DNA of 64,000 bases, taken from assembly GCF_024734895.1 (NCBI RefSeq), contig NZ_CP091430.1:6714501-6778500 (forward strand), in the 5' to 3' direction. A model generated the notes under the pieces. The model saw nothing but the letters and a program-made list of their open reading frames with translations, was not told the origin of the DNA and made no database searches. Made by a program: the position numbers and the translations under genes. Positions 44,590 through 52,573 of this stretch are shown here, piece by piece. How positions within the stretch are numbered: position 1 is the first letter of the stretch; each line of letters opens with the position of its first letter. The DNA comes from Paenibacillus spongiae. Lineage in GTDB: Bacteria; Bacillota; Bacilli; Paenibacillales; Paenibacillaceae.

Positions 44590-45711
44590 ATGTTCAACAT
44601 TAACCCCATGCCCAAAGGCAATGTGAAACGGGTCGCTGTCATCGTGACCCAGTATTTCTTCAATTCCCATGCGGACGTTATTCTGGGTCGGCTGTTCGGA
44701 GGGTTCGACTATCACCCTCAGGTGGAAGTCGTCTCCCTCTATACCGATCAGGTGCCGGATAATGATATGAGCCGGTCCGAAGCAGCCCGCTGCGACGTCC
44801 CCATCTATGCGACGATTGAAGAAACGATCAAGACGCCCTATCATAACGGCGGGGTAGACGGCATTATCATTATTGGCGAGCACGGCGATTATCCGGATGA
44901 TGAGAAGGGTCAGAAGATGTATCCGCGCCGGCGGCTGCTGGAGGACACGCTGCGAACGATGGACGAGTTGAATCTGGTCGTCCCGATCTTCTCTGACAAG
45001 CACTTATCTTATGATATTCAGGATTCGGTCTGGATGTATGAACAGCTCCGGCAGCGGGGCATTCCATTCATGGGGGGATCGTCGATTCCTCATATTCCGC
45101 CCGTCCCTTCCTTTGATCCGAAGCTTCTGGAGCAAGCCGGCGAGCTCCTGATCGTCAGCTTCTCCGATGCCATCGAGGCGTACGGCTACCATGGATTAGA
45201 GCTGATGCAGTCACTCGCCGAGAAACGGGCCGGCGGGGAATCGGGCGTGAAATCGGTCCGCGTTCTTCAAGGGTCCGCGGTCTGGGAGTCGATGGACCGC
45301 GGCGACTGGCCGGAGGATCTGATGCTGCAAACCCTATCCCTCTATGAAGACAGAGCGAATGTCCACCCGAGGGAGTCGGACGATCTTACGATCCTATTCG
45401 CGATTGAGTACAGAGACGGATTCAAAGGCTACGTCATTCAGCAGAGCACGATCGTCGATCAATGGGGATTTGCTTTCCGCGGCCAGGATAGCACGGTCAC
45501 GGCAGCGATCAGCGCAACCGATACGAATCGGCCCTGGAAGCACTTTGCCCGGCTGACCGGCATGATCGAAACCTTCATTATTTCAGGACAGGAGCCCTTT
45601 CCTGCCGAACGCATTCTGATGTCAAGCGGATTAACGAATTTGTCCATGGAAGCCTTGTTCCATAAGAACAAACGGGAAACCCCCGAGCTCGACTTCAGCT
45701 ATGGACAGTGA
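44590..45711 (+). CDS. conserved protein of unknown function in the ABC/creatininase operon
   Basis: A 373-residue soluble protein that I do not recognise with confidence. It begins MFNINPMPKGNVKRVAVIVT, has a Rossmann-like first strand (VKRVAVIVTQYF), a repeated alpha/beta pattern, the segments GVDGIIIIGEHGDYPDDEKG near 98-117 and VVPIFSDKHLSYD near 140, and an all-beta looking C-terminal half (LTILFAIEYRDGFKGYVI). Conserved His, Asp and Glu in IGEHGDYPD would suit a metal site. AAGGAGG precedes the ATG, 2 bp after the creatininase stop. Tight coupling to the creatininase and RidA genes implies a shared pathway. Confidence 0.8.
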   Translation: MFNINPMPKGNVKRVAVIVTQYFFNSHADVILGRLFGGFDYHPQVEVVSLYTDQVPDNDMSRSEAARCDVPIYATIEETIKTPYHNGGVDGIIIIGEHGDYPDDEKGQKMYPRRRLLEDTLRTMDELNLVVPIFSDKHLSYDIQDSVWMYEQLRQRGIPFMGGSSIPHIPPVPSFDPKLLEQAGELLIVSFSDAIEAYGYHGLELMQSLAEKRAGGESGVKSVRVLQGSAVWESMDRGDWPEDLMLQTLSLYEDRANVHPRESDDLTILFAIEYRDGFKGYVIQQSTIVDQWGFAFRGQDSTVTAAISATDTNRPWKHFARLTGMIETFIISGQEPFPAERILMSSGLTNLSMEALFHKNKRETPELDFSYGQ

Positions 45712-45747
45712 TTGTCTTGATCATCTATCAGTAGGAGGATAACACAC

Positions 45748-46125
45748 ATGCACAAGCCGAACACGTCGGAAGTACCCACTGGTTTGCCATTTTCTCCAGG
45801 AATCGAAACCGAGTCTGCCCTCTACGTTTCCGGACAAGGGGGAATAGACCCGGTAACGGGCCAAATCGTCGGTCCCGACATCGAATCGCAAACCGTAACG
45901 ACCATGGAGAACATCCGCAGCGTTCTGCTTTCATACAATATGGATTTGAAAGATGTAGTTAAAGTGAACGTCTATTTATCGGACCGGCATTTATACCAGG
46001 AATTCAACGAAATCTATGCCCGTTTCTTCCAAGCGCCTTACCCGGCAAGAACGACCATCTACTGCAATTTGAACTACGACCTGCTGGTCGAAATCGATGC
46101 GATTGCCGTGCCTGGGAGGAAATAG
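45748..46125 (+). CDS. ridA: RidA/YjgF-family enamine/imine deaminase
   Basis: A 125-residue chorismate-mutase-like fold protein. YVSGQGGIDPVTG near 26-38, VVKVNVYLSD near 70, Arg99 in YPARTTI and Glu114 in LLVEIDAIAV are the conserved family elements; the Arg anchors the substrate carboxylate. It hydrolyses reactive enamines or imines to keto compounds and ammonia. As the last gene of a catabolic operon it suggests that an amino or imino intermediate arises in the pathway. TAGGAGG precedes the ATG. Confidence 0.9.
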   Translation: MHKPNTSEVPTGLPFSPGIETESALYVSGQGGIDPVTGQIVGPDIESQTVTTMENIRSVLLSYNMDLKDVVKVNVYLSDRHLYQEFNEIYARFFQAPYPARTTIYCNLNYDLLVEIDAIAVPGRK

Positions 46126-46154
46126 GCGGATTCAATAAAAGAACTGCGCGGGGC

Positions 46155-46262
46155 GAATGTTCTTCCGATCGCGGTTGTTTCCGGATTCCTTGAACAATCT
46201 GGACAGGGTTGGAATCCGTAAAACAAAGGCGAACGCTGACGCTTCTTCAGAATCATTCGCCC
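46155..46262 (+). repeat. dispersed palindromic element, copy 2
   Basis: This is the best-preserved copy: outer inverted ends GGGCGAATGTTCT and GAATCATTCGCCC, with a hairpin core from TTGTTTCCGGATTCC (46175) to GGAATCCGTAAAACAA (46226). It begins about 28 bases after the ridA stop codon. Confidence 0.75.
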
Positions 46263-46369
46263 TGCTTCGTTTTTTTGTTTTTCACCGGGTGAAGAGGAAA
46301 AACAAAATATTCACCGATTTATATCGATAGAGAACGGCAGCCGATTTGATCGCTGCCGTTTCTTATGTT

Positions 46370-46507
46370 TCAGGGTCTGGCAATCTTGATTGCTACAATA
46401 TGCTGAGCGAAGCGGCTTGCGTGATTGAGATCATGTACGACCATGACGATCGTTCGGCCTTCTTCGCGTTTCAGCTTCTGCAGCAACCGCAATCGGCATT
46501 CGATCTC
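46370..46507 (-). pseudogene. C-terminal remnant of a siderophore ABC transporter ATPase
   Basis: The minus strand reads [20 protein letters not shown] followed by [14 protein letters not shown] and a stop. This is the D-loop-to-switch segment of FecE/FhuC-type ATPases, with the catalytic switch His in VHDLNHA. Everything upstream of about residue 190 of the normal protein is missing. Confidence 0.65.
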
Positions 46508-46666
46508 ACCATTGCGACCTTACTACTTGCGGATAGCGCTTCGTGCTGACATCGGGGTTCTATTGGAACAATGACGGAATCTCTTAGCGTCGCCCCCCGA
46601 CGTTTCTAGTTGCGCCCGAAGTTTGTTAAACTAGAAGGTGCGATCATACACGAAAGGGAGACGATC

Positions 46667-46834
46667 ATGGTCGTTGCCATCGATACGATTATAATCAAAT
46701 CTGGCCACGTCGGCGAAGTGAGCGAGCGGTTCAAAAACCCGAAGGACGTGCGGCAAGCGGCGGGATTTGTCCGCATGGAGCTGCTGGCCGTTACAAGTTC
46801 AGTCCCCCTTCATGTACACGGTATACGGACATAG
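46667..46834 (+). pseudogene. truncated antibiotic-biosynthesis-monooxygenase/HmoB-IsdG-type gene
   Basis: MVVAIDTIIIKSGHVGEVSE, then RFKNPKDVRQAAGFVRMELL, is the N-terminal half of a haem-degrading or ABM monooxygenase, with GGGAGACG upstream of the ATG. After residue 43 the frame runs into the 211-bp tandem repeat and stops. The catalytic C-terminal half is gone, apparently replaced by the repeat. Confidence 0.62.
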
Positions 46835-47688
46835 AATCCGTTATTTGTGACAAACATCTTATTGGACGCACCGTCCGGACATCAGGTCCGCTATTCGCAC
46901 CAAATGACCACATTCCTCCGATATTCGCATGAATAACGTCTCTGGTGCCCGTTACCTCTCCAATTCGGCTCCATATTCAACAATAGCGCATCTGATGTCC
47001 GTTACCAGTTCAGTCCCCCTTCATGTACACGGTATACGGACATAGAATCCGTTATTCGTGACAAACACCTTATTGGACGCACCGTCCGGACATCAGGTCC
47101 GCTATTCGCACCAAATGACCACATTCCTCCGATATTCGCATGAATAACGGCTCTGGTGTCCGTTACCTCTCCAATTCGGATCCATATTCAACAATAGCGT
47201 CTCTGGTGTCCGTTACAGGTTCAGTTCCCCTTCATGTACACGGTATGCGGACATAGAATCCGTTATTTGTACAAACATCTTATTGGACGCACCGTCCGGA
47301 CATCAGGTCCGCTATTCGCACCAAATAACTACATTCCTCCGATATTCGCATGAATAACGTCTCTGGTGTCCGTTACCTCTCCAATTCGGCTCCATATTCA
47401 ACAATAGCGCATCTGATGTCCGTTACCAGTTCAGTCCCCCTTCATGTACACGGTATACGGACATAGAATCCGTTATTTGTGACAAACACCTTATTGGACG
47501 CACTGTCCGGACATCAGGTCCGCTATTCGCACCAAATGACCACATCCCTCCGATATTCGCATGAATAACGTCTCTGGTGTCCGTTACCTCTCCAATTCGG
47601 CTCCATATTCAACAATAGCGCATCTGATGTCCGTTACCAGTTCAGTCCCCCTTCATGTACACGGTATGCGGACATAGAATCCGCTAGG
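46798..47688. repeat. 211-bp higher-order tandem repeat, four copies plus a partial fifth
   Basis: Copies start with TTCAGTCCCCCTTCATG-type sequence at 46798, 47009, 47220, 47430 and 47641 (periods 211, 211, 210, 211). Each unit contains four versions of a 25-30-bp motif like CGGACATCAGGTCCGYTATT; two read forward and two read in inverted orientation. The copies differ by only a few bases. Confidence 0.88.
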
Positions 47689-47765
47689 CCTAGTGCGATC
47701 GTTTGTCCACGAAAGAACCGTAAGCAGACTTCTTTAGATAAGCTTATCCAGCGTGAATCCAATGG

Positions 47766-48962
47766 TTAAGATGGGAACACCTTGTTTTTACTAAACCATG
47801 CTTTTCGGTCTAAACGACAACTGATAAAGGTTAGTATGGATGCAGCCATCGCAACGATCCCTCCGGACCAGGAAACATCGATTAGCTTCATATTCGTCGT
47901 GACAAATCCCCCCAGAGAAGATCCAAGCGCAATCCCTACATTGACAGATACCGGAGTTAATGACGAAGCCAAATCTTTAGCCGCCGGGTAATGCTTATGG
48001 GCTAAATCAATGAAATACAATTGCATGGTAGCGTTCATCGTATAAACGACAAGGGCAATGAGCGATATGCTGATCAATCCCGTAATCACCGAGTTGTGAG
48101 AAACATAAATCGATGCGAGAATGCCGGCTTGAATAAGAAATACATACCGGAGTTTCTGGATCCCGTTGCGAGCCGCTAATTTACCCCCAATAAGCGTACT
48201 AAAGACGGACATTATACCGAAAAGCAAAAATACTAGGCTAATATATGGATCCGGAACAGAGAGCGCTTCCTGCAGGAGAGGGGTTAAATAGGTATATACC
48301 GTATATGTCGCCCCAATGCTTAGCGCCGGAATAAAGAATGCTATTCCAATACGCGAATTGGTTAATAATCCAATTTGTTTTCTTAATGAACTCCGTGATC
48401 CCTTTATTCCTCTGGGGATTGCTGCCGAGCTTGCGATCAGAGAAACGATTCCCAATAAAGCGGTAAACCAAAAAGCCATATGCCAACCGCCCCATTGTCC
48501 AATATAGGTACCGAGAGGTACCCCGATTACACTTGCTATTGTAAAACCCGTAAAAATGATTGAAATGACCGTCCCCCTCTGATCGGCAGCTACTGTTTCA
48601 CTGGCAACAGCCATTGCCAGTGCGATTAAAACTCCGGTAACAACCGCAGTAATCATTCTGGAAACAAGAAGCAGTGCGTAAGATCCGGATAGTGCGGTCA
48701 TAATGTTGCCCGCAATAAACACGGCGATCAATGTAAGCATTAGAGGGTACTTGGAGAAACGACTGAAAATAGCCGTCAAGATTGGTGTAGCTAGTGCAAA
48801 AGTTATGGCAAAAGCAGACACCAGGGTTCCTGCCGTTGAAATGGCGATATTTAAGTCGGTTGACACTTCCGTTAACAGCCCAACAATGACAAATTCACTC
48901 GTCCCCAGAACGAAGGTTAGTACAAATAAGTTTATCGTCAGAAGCTTTTGATGTTTATTCAA
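47766..48962 (-). CDS. MFS DHA1-family exporter (PbuE/AraJ-like)
   Basis: A 398-residue transporter with 12 predicted membrane helices. LGTSEFVIVGLLTEV near 19 and GTVISIIFTGFTIASVIGVP near 134-153 with GTYIGQWGGWHMAFW are typical of the drug, purine and sugar efflux branch (PbuE, AraJ, CmlA-like). It lies 30 bp after a MerR regulator gene in the same direction and should be induced by it. It is AT-richer than the genes before 46 kb. Confidence 0.87.
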   Translation of the reverse strand: MNKHQKLLTINLFVLTFVLGTSEFVIVGLLTEVSTDLNIAISTAGTLVSAFAITFALATPILTAIFSRFSKYPLMLTLIAVFIAGNIMTALSGSYALLLVSRMITAVVTGVLIALAMAVASETVAADQRGTVISIIFTGFTIASVIGVPLGTYIGQWGGWHMAFWFTALLGIVSLIASSAAIPRGIKGSRSSLRKQIGLLTNSRIGIAFFIPALSIGATYTVYTYLTPLLQEALSVPDPYISLVFLLFGIMSVFSTLIGGKLAARNGIQKLRYVFLIQAGILASIYVSHNSVITGLISISLIALVVYTMNATMQLYFIDLAHKHYPAAKDLASSLTPVSVNVGIALGSSLGGFVTTNMKLIDVSWSGGIVAMAASILTFISCRLDRKAWFSKNKVFPS

Positions 48963-48992
48963 AGCTGAATCTCCTTTTTAATGCGATCATCA

Positions 48993-49808
48993 TCAAGCTC
49001 TTTCAACGGCAATCTGAATCTCGGCAACGTAAGAATTTGCGTCTCCCGACTTTTCATGAGGTATGCAGATTTCCCGTCGCGGCTCATTCTCTTTCATTCG
49101 ATATCCGTTTCGTTCGATCCATACGGCCAATTCCGCACTCGCGGTGCAGGGGCTCGTTGTATTGCAATGATGGATGAGCGTGGCCATCATCGGAACTTCC
49201 GGCAATCGTTTTAATGTAAAGGGGGACCGGCTTGGCATATCGCTAGTGACAATACGAGCCACTTCAATGTCGATATCATCATCGCATTCCTCGCAGCCAT
49301 GCCAAAGAACCATCTGGGACCTCGTAGACAGACCGGAGTTGCCTGCATGATCGTCAAGCGCTTGGAAAAGCTCGGGAATTTGGGTAAGCGCAGCCCGCTT
49401 GCGGTAAGACAGGACAAGTTGAGATTCAACCTTTTTCAAGACGACATCATGCGCCATCTGGCGTTTATCTTCGCTCTCGATGGTACACAGACGTTCCTTG
49501 ATTCGGTCAAGTTTAGCCTGTTCCATTTCCAACATGGCCTGGATCTCGGCTTGCTTAAGTCTAAACATCCCTTTGATTTGTTCCAGCGGGATTTGCTCGC
49601 CCATCATCTGACGAATCTGATCCAACGAGAAGCCCAATTCTTTATAGGCCAAAATACGATGAAGTTGAAACATTTGGTCAGCCGAATAATACCGATACCC
49701 CGTGAATTTATCGGTGTGGACGGGCTTGAGCAAGTTCAACTGGTCGTAGTAACGGAGTGTCTTGATGGACACTTGGCTGATCTTTGAAAACTCGCTGATT
49801 TTAAACAT
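48993..49808 (-). CDS. MerR-family regulator with GyrI-like effector domain
   Basis: A 271-residue activator. Residues 1-70 are the MerR helix-turn-helix (MFKISEFSKISQVSIKTLRY, then YDQLNLLKPVHTD), followed by a coiled dimerisation helix (about 75-115) and a BmrR/GyrI-type drug-binding domain (about 120-271). The ATG at 49808 has GGGAG upstream. The promoter has the stretched 19-bp spacer that MerR proteins need, so self-activation of the merR-MFS operon by a drug ligand is likely. Confidence 0.9.
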   Translation of the reverse strand: MFKISEFSKISQVSIKTLRYYDQLNLLKPVHTDKFTGYRYYSADQMFQLHRILAYKELGFSLDQIRQMMGEQIPLEQIKGMFRLKQAEIQAMLEMEQAKLDRIKERLCTIESEDKRQMAHDVVLKKVESQLVLSYRKRAALTQIPELFQALDDHAGNSGLSTRSQMVLWHGCEECDDDIDIEVARIVTSDMPSRSPFTLKRLPEVPMMATLIHHCNTTSPCTASAELAVWIERNGYRMKENEPRREICIPHEKSGDANSYVAEIQIAVERA

Positions 49809-49857
49809 TGGACACACTCCCTGCGTGAACATTTCAATTCTGCTCTTGTCTGTTCAG

Positions 49858-49888
49858 AGTATAACCTTCCCGTCAAGGGGAGAGTCAA
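49858..49888 (-). promoter_or_regulatory. MerR-type promoter with 19-bp spacer
   Basis: On the minus strand TTGACT (49883-49888) and TATACT (49858-49863) are separated by 19 bp containing the dyad CTCCCC-TTGA-CGGGAAG. Confidence 0.75.
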
Positions 49889-49987
49889 GCTCCCAAACTG
49901 GATGCCTTCCGTCCCAAGGAGTGTGAACGGCCGTAACAGTAATTAGCGATCATAGAGGGGAGGACTAACGCATCTTTACTAAAAAAA

Positions 49988-50004
49988 GCCGCGATTTACG
50001 CGGC
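49988..50004 (-). terminator. terminator of the second-island tetR gene
   Basis: Arms GCCGCG/CGCGGC, followed on the minus strand by seven T residues, about 30 bases after the tetR stop. Confidence 0.75.
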
Positions 50005-50036
50005 TTCAGCTGAGGGTATTATCAATAAAATCATCG

Positions 50037-50615
50037 TTATTCAAGCAATGAGAGTATGACCGTTACAGAGTTATCAATAAAGGATCGTTCCGGACGCGAT
50101 TTCATCAACACGGCAAGTCCGATTAACGATACGACTAATGTCTGCGCTAAAGCTTTTGCATTATTATTGGCTTTCAACTCACCCGATTGAATACCTCGTT
50201 CAATTCTTTCTTGGAAAATGACGGAAAGATACATTTGATGTTCTCTAGTAAGGATTTCAAATTTCTCATCATGAGGGGCAAGCTCCACCATCGTATTGAT
50301 GCAAAAGCACCCCCGATTAGAGCCTCCTTCATATTCCGCCTCCACCCAACCCTCAAAATAGGAGCGAAACGCTTCCTTTACAGATGGGTTTTGAAGTCTA
50401 GCCCGAACATAGGAAGCGTGGGATTGCGTATATTTACGCAGCGCCGCTTCGAATAGTTCTTTTTTGTCTCCAAAGGCAGCGTATATGCTTGGCCGCTGAA
50501 TGCCCATCTTAGATGTCAGATCGCTTAAAGATGTCGCTTCGAACCCCTTCTCCCAAAATAGTTGCATGGCAGCGTCCAATGCCTTGTCCACATCGAATTC
50601 ACGAAGACGAACCAT
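50037..50615 (-). CDS. TetR-family regulator
   Basis: A 192-residue repressor with the helix-turn-helix in residues 8-52 (ALDAAMQLFWEKGFEATSLS, then MGIQRPSIYAAFGDKKELF), the pattern of the NemR/YxaF-like branch, and a helical effector domain with a Cys pair in GGSNRGCFCIN near 100 that could sense reactive compounds. It is divergent from an MFS exporter gene with 260 bp between them and probably represses it. Confidence 0.9.
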   Translation of the reverse strand: MVRLREFDVDKALDAAMQLFWEKGFEATSLSDLTSKMGIQRPSIYAAFGDKKELFEAALRKYTQSHASYVRARLQNPSVKEAFRSYFEGWVEAEYEGGSNRGCFCINTMVELAPHDEKFEILTREHQMYLSVIFQERIERGIQSGELKANNNAKALAQTLVVSLIGLAVLMKSRPERSFIDNSVTVILSLLE

Positions 50616-50781
50616 AAATGACCTCCATTATTTCATAACGTTCAGTATAATATGATTGTATTATTTTGAATGGGATGTTGTCAATTTGATTGTTTATGGA
50701 GTTATAAACTCTAAACTCAACTAAGGTTAAAGTCATCCTCTTTCCTTGATAGCTCACCAAATTTCTACTATCGTGAATATC

Positions 50782-50862
50782 TTGACAACTCACATTTGCG
50801 TGAGGTATATTTTCTTAAAATCATTTTGTACTGATTGGTATATTATATTGATCGGTACAAAA
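50782..50862 (+). promoter_or_regulatory. promoter and operator dyads of the MFS gene
   Basis: TTGACA (50782-50787), 18-bp spacer, TATATT (50806-50811); the spacer contains CTCAC-N6-GTGAG. A second dyad, TTTTGTAC...GTACAAAA with matching GAT/ATC inner bases (50824-50862), lies between the promoter and the ribosome site and encloses AT-rich -10-like sequence. The two palindromes are different, so two regulators or two promoters are possible. Confidence 0.6.
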
Positions 50863-50875
50863 AGGGGTATGGAGC

Positions 50876-52150
50876 GTGAAAATTAAAACAAATGAAGCAA
50901 ATCCGTCAATCATCGCCAGCGCTTGTACGGAAGTCGAAGCCTCCCAAGGAGCGGCTGTTAGGGCTGAATCAGCCCCCGTCCCTTCCATGTCGCGCCATGC
51001 AGCTCTGTTCTTCGCAATCGCCTGCGGTCTTGCCGTTTCCAGTATCTACTATGCGCAGCCGCTACTCGACTCGCTTGCGAACGAGTTCGGCATCGAACAA
51101 TCGTCCGTTGGAATTGTCATTACCGTTACTCAGATTTGTTATGCGCTGGGATTATTTCTGTTAGTACCGCTCGGCGATCTGCTGAATCAACGTCGGCTTA
51201 TCATTAGTATGATGCTTTTATCCGTGTTAGCTCTTATTGTGGTTGGTACTGCTCCCACGATAACTATGCTTTTCATTGGTTTAGCTTTCGTAGGTATGCT
51301 TGCGGTCGTGACACAGTTGTTAGTATCGTTCGCTTCCACTTTGGCTGCCCAAGCCGAACGAGGAAGAATAGTTGGCTTTGTGACAAGCGGCGTAGTGATC
51401 GGAATTCTGCTCGCAAGAACATTTGCCGGTGTATTAACCGATCTCGCTGGCTGGCGTTCGGTCTATCTCGTCACTGCAGCTTTGATGCTCATTATGTCTG
51501 GCGCTTTATACCGGGTACTCCCCCATTATAAATATGAAAGAGAATCGCTATCCTATCCACAGCTGCTTCGTTCGGTGTTCAATTTGTTTGTTCAGGAAAA
51601 GGTCTTGCGCATCCGCGTCATTTTGGCTTTGCTGATATTTACTGCATTTAGTACGTTGTGGACTTCGTTGGTGCTTCCTCTTACTTCGCCTCCACTATCT
51701 CTTTCGCATACCGCTGTTGGTGCACTTGGTCTCGCCGGCGCTGCTGGAGCATTAGCGGCAGCTCGGGCAGGGCGGTACGCCGATCGTGGTTTGGGACAGC
51801 GAACAACGGGCATTGCGCTGACTCTGCTGTTGGCATCATGGTTACCCATCCGTTATACCGAATACTCGTTGTTCGTCTTGGTCATTGGCATTGTCCTTCT
51901 TGACGCGGCGGTACAAGCTATACATGTAACGAACCAGAGTTTGATCTTTAACGTGCGCCCTGAGGCACGAAGCCGGCTCACCGCCGGGTACATGATATTC
52001 TATTCCATTGGCAGCGCCACCGGATCAATCGCTTCGACCAATATCTACGCATACGCAGGTTGGAACGGAGTGAGCCTGTTTGGTGCCGCTGTCAGTGCTT
52101 TAGCCCTCCTATTTTGGGCATTAACTTGCCGCAAGCCGACAGTCAAATAA
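50876..52150 (+). CDS. MFS exporter, YgaY-like
   Basis: A 424-residue transporter with 12 predicted helices after a 40-residue soluble N-terminus. IYYAQPLLDSLANEFGI near 62 and VPLGDLLNQRRL near 100 (motif A variant) are typical of the branch of MFS efflux proteins next to YgaY/NepI. The start is GTG, with AAAGGGG and GGAG upstream. It is divergent from the TetR gene at 50615, its likely repressor. Confidence 0.87.
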   Translation: MKIKTNEANPSIIASACTEVEASQGAAVRAESAPVPSMSRHAALFFAIACGLAVSSIYYAQPLLDSLANEFGIEQSSVGIVITVTQICYALGLFLLVPLGDLLNQRRLIISMMLLSVLALIVVGTAPTITMLFIGLAFVGMLAVVTQLLVSFASTLAAQAERGRIVGFVTSGVVIGILLARTFAGVLTDLAGWRSVYLVTAALMLIMSGALYRVLPHYKYERESLSYPQLLRSVFNLFVQEKVLRIRVILALLIFTAFSTLWTSLVLPLTSPPLSLSHTAVGALGLAGAAGALAAARAGRYADRGLGQRTTGIALTLLLASWLPIRYTEYSLFVLVIGIVLLDAAVQAIHVTNQSLIFNVRPEARSRLTAGYMIFYSIGSATGSIASTNIYAYAGWNGVSLFGAAVSALALLFWALTCRKPTVK

Positions 52151-52310
52151 AAACAATAGCTACAATCATACTGGATTAGCTGCTATTGCTGCTGCCGCTG
52201 TTGTCCTTGTCGCTCATTGCTCATGATCGCCTTATCCCCTTAACCGTATTTTTTATTTAACGGAATCAAGATCGGCTGCATTCGGCAGCCATTTTATTGA
52301 AGCAACTACA

Positions 52311-52339
52311 TTGACTTAAGGTATGCCTTGTGATAATTT
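52311..52339 (+). promoter_or_regulatory. promoter of the leader/PEP-utiliser transcript
   Basis: TTGACT (52311-52316), 17-bp spacer, TAATTT (52334-52339), 35 bases before the leader ORF start codon. Confidence 0.6.
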
Positions 52340-52373
52340 TGAGTTACCAAAATACGGAAAGAGGTGAAGTGCG

Positions 52374-52466
52374 ATGAAAACCATTCAAACTATGATCAAT
52401 AAACGATTACGAAGTGTTTCATCTCGCTCATCTTTTCGGTATAGGCTTTTCATGAAGAATAGCTGA
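52374..52466 (+). CDS. putative regulatory leader peptide, 30 residues
   Basis: ATG at 52374 with AAAGAGGTGAAG upstream. The frame begins MKTIQTMINKRLRSVSSRSS and continues FRYRLFMKNS, with the Arg-x-Arg motifs RLR (11-13) and RYR (22-24). It is followed by an internal stem (GCTTTTCA 52445-52452 with TGAAAAGC 52503-52510) and a Rho-independent terminator at 52513-52547, all before the start of the PEP-utiliser gene at 52574. The arrangement is that of antibiotic-inducible attenuators; Arg/Lys-x-Arg/Lys motifs are known macrolide-dependent stall sites. The regulatory role is inferred from layout. Confidence 0.62.
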   Translation: MKTIQTMINKRLRSVSSRSSFRYRLFMKNS

Positions 52467-52512
52467 TAGACATGTTTTTTAACTTAAAGAACATGTTTTC
52501 AGTGAAAAGCTA

Positions 52513-52547
52513 AGACCATGGTCAGATGATGCCATGGTCTTTTTTTG
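52513..52547 (+). terminator. leader terminator before the PEP-utiliser gene
   Basis: Perfect 9-bp arms AGACCATGG/CCATGGTCT followed by seven T residues. It ends 27 bases before the gene start and so must be overcome for expression. Confidence 0.85.
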
Positions 52548-52573
52548 CGTTTCATAAACAATGAAAGGGGCAG

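Noticed and set aside
46346-46549. 67-residue plus-strand frame
   Set aside because: It is the antisense of the siderophore ATPase remnant.
46798-47688. CRISPR array or replication iterons
   Set aside because: The unit is 211 bp with internal inverted copies and no unique spacers; no replication gene is nearby.
52170-52245. Two overlapping 13-codon frames on the minus strand (MSNERQGQQRQQQ and MSDKDNSGSSNSS)
   Set aside because: A purine-rich site precedes them, but they are very short and low in complexity, and no transcript context supports them.
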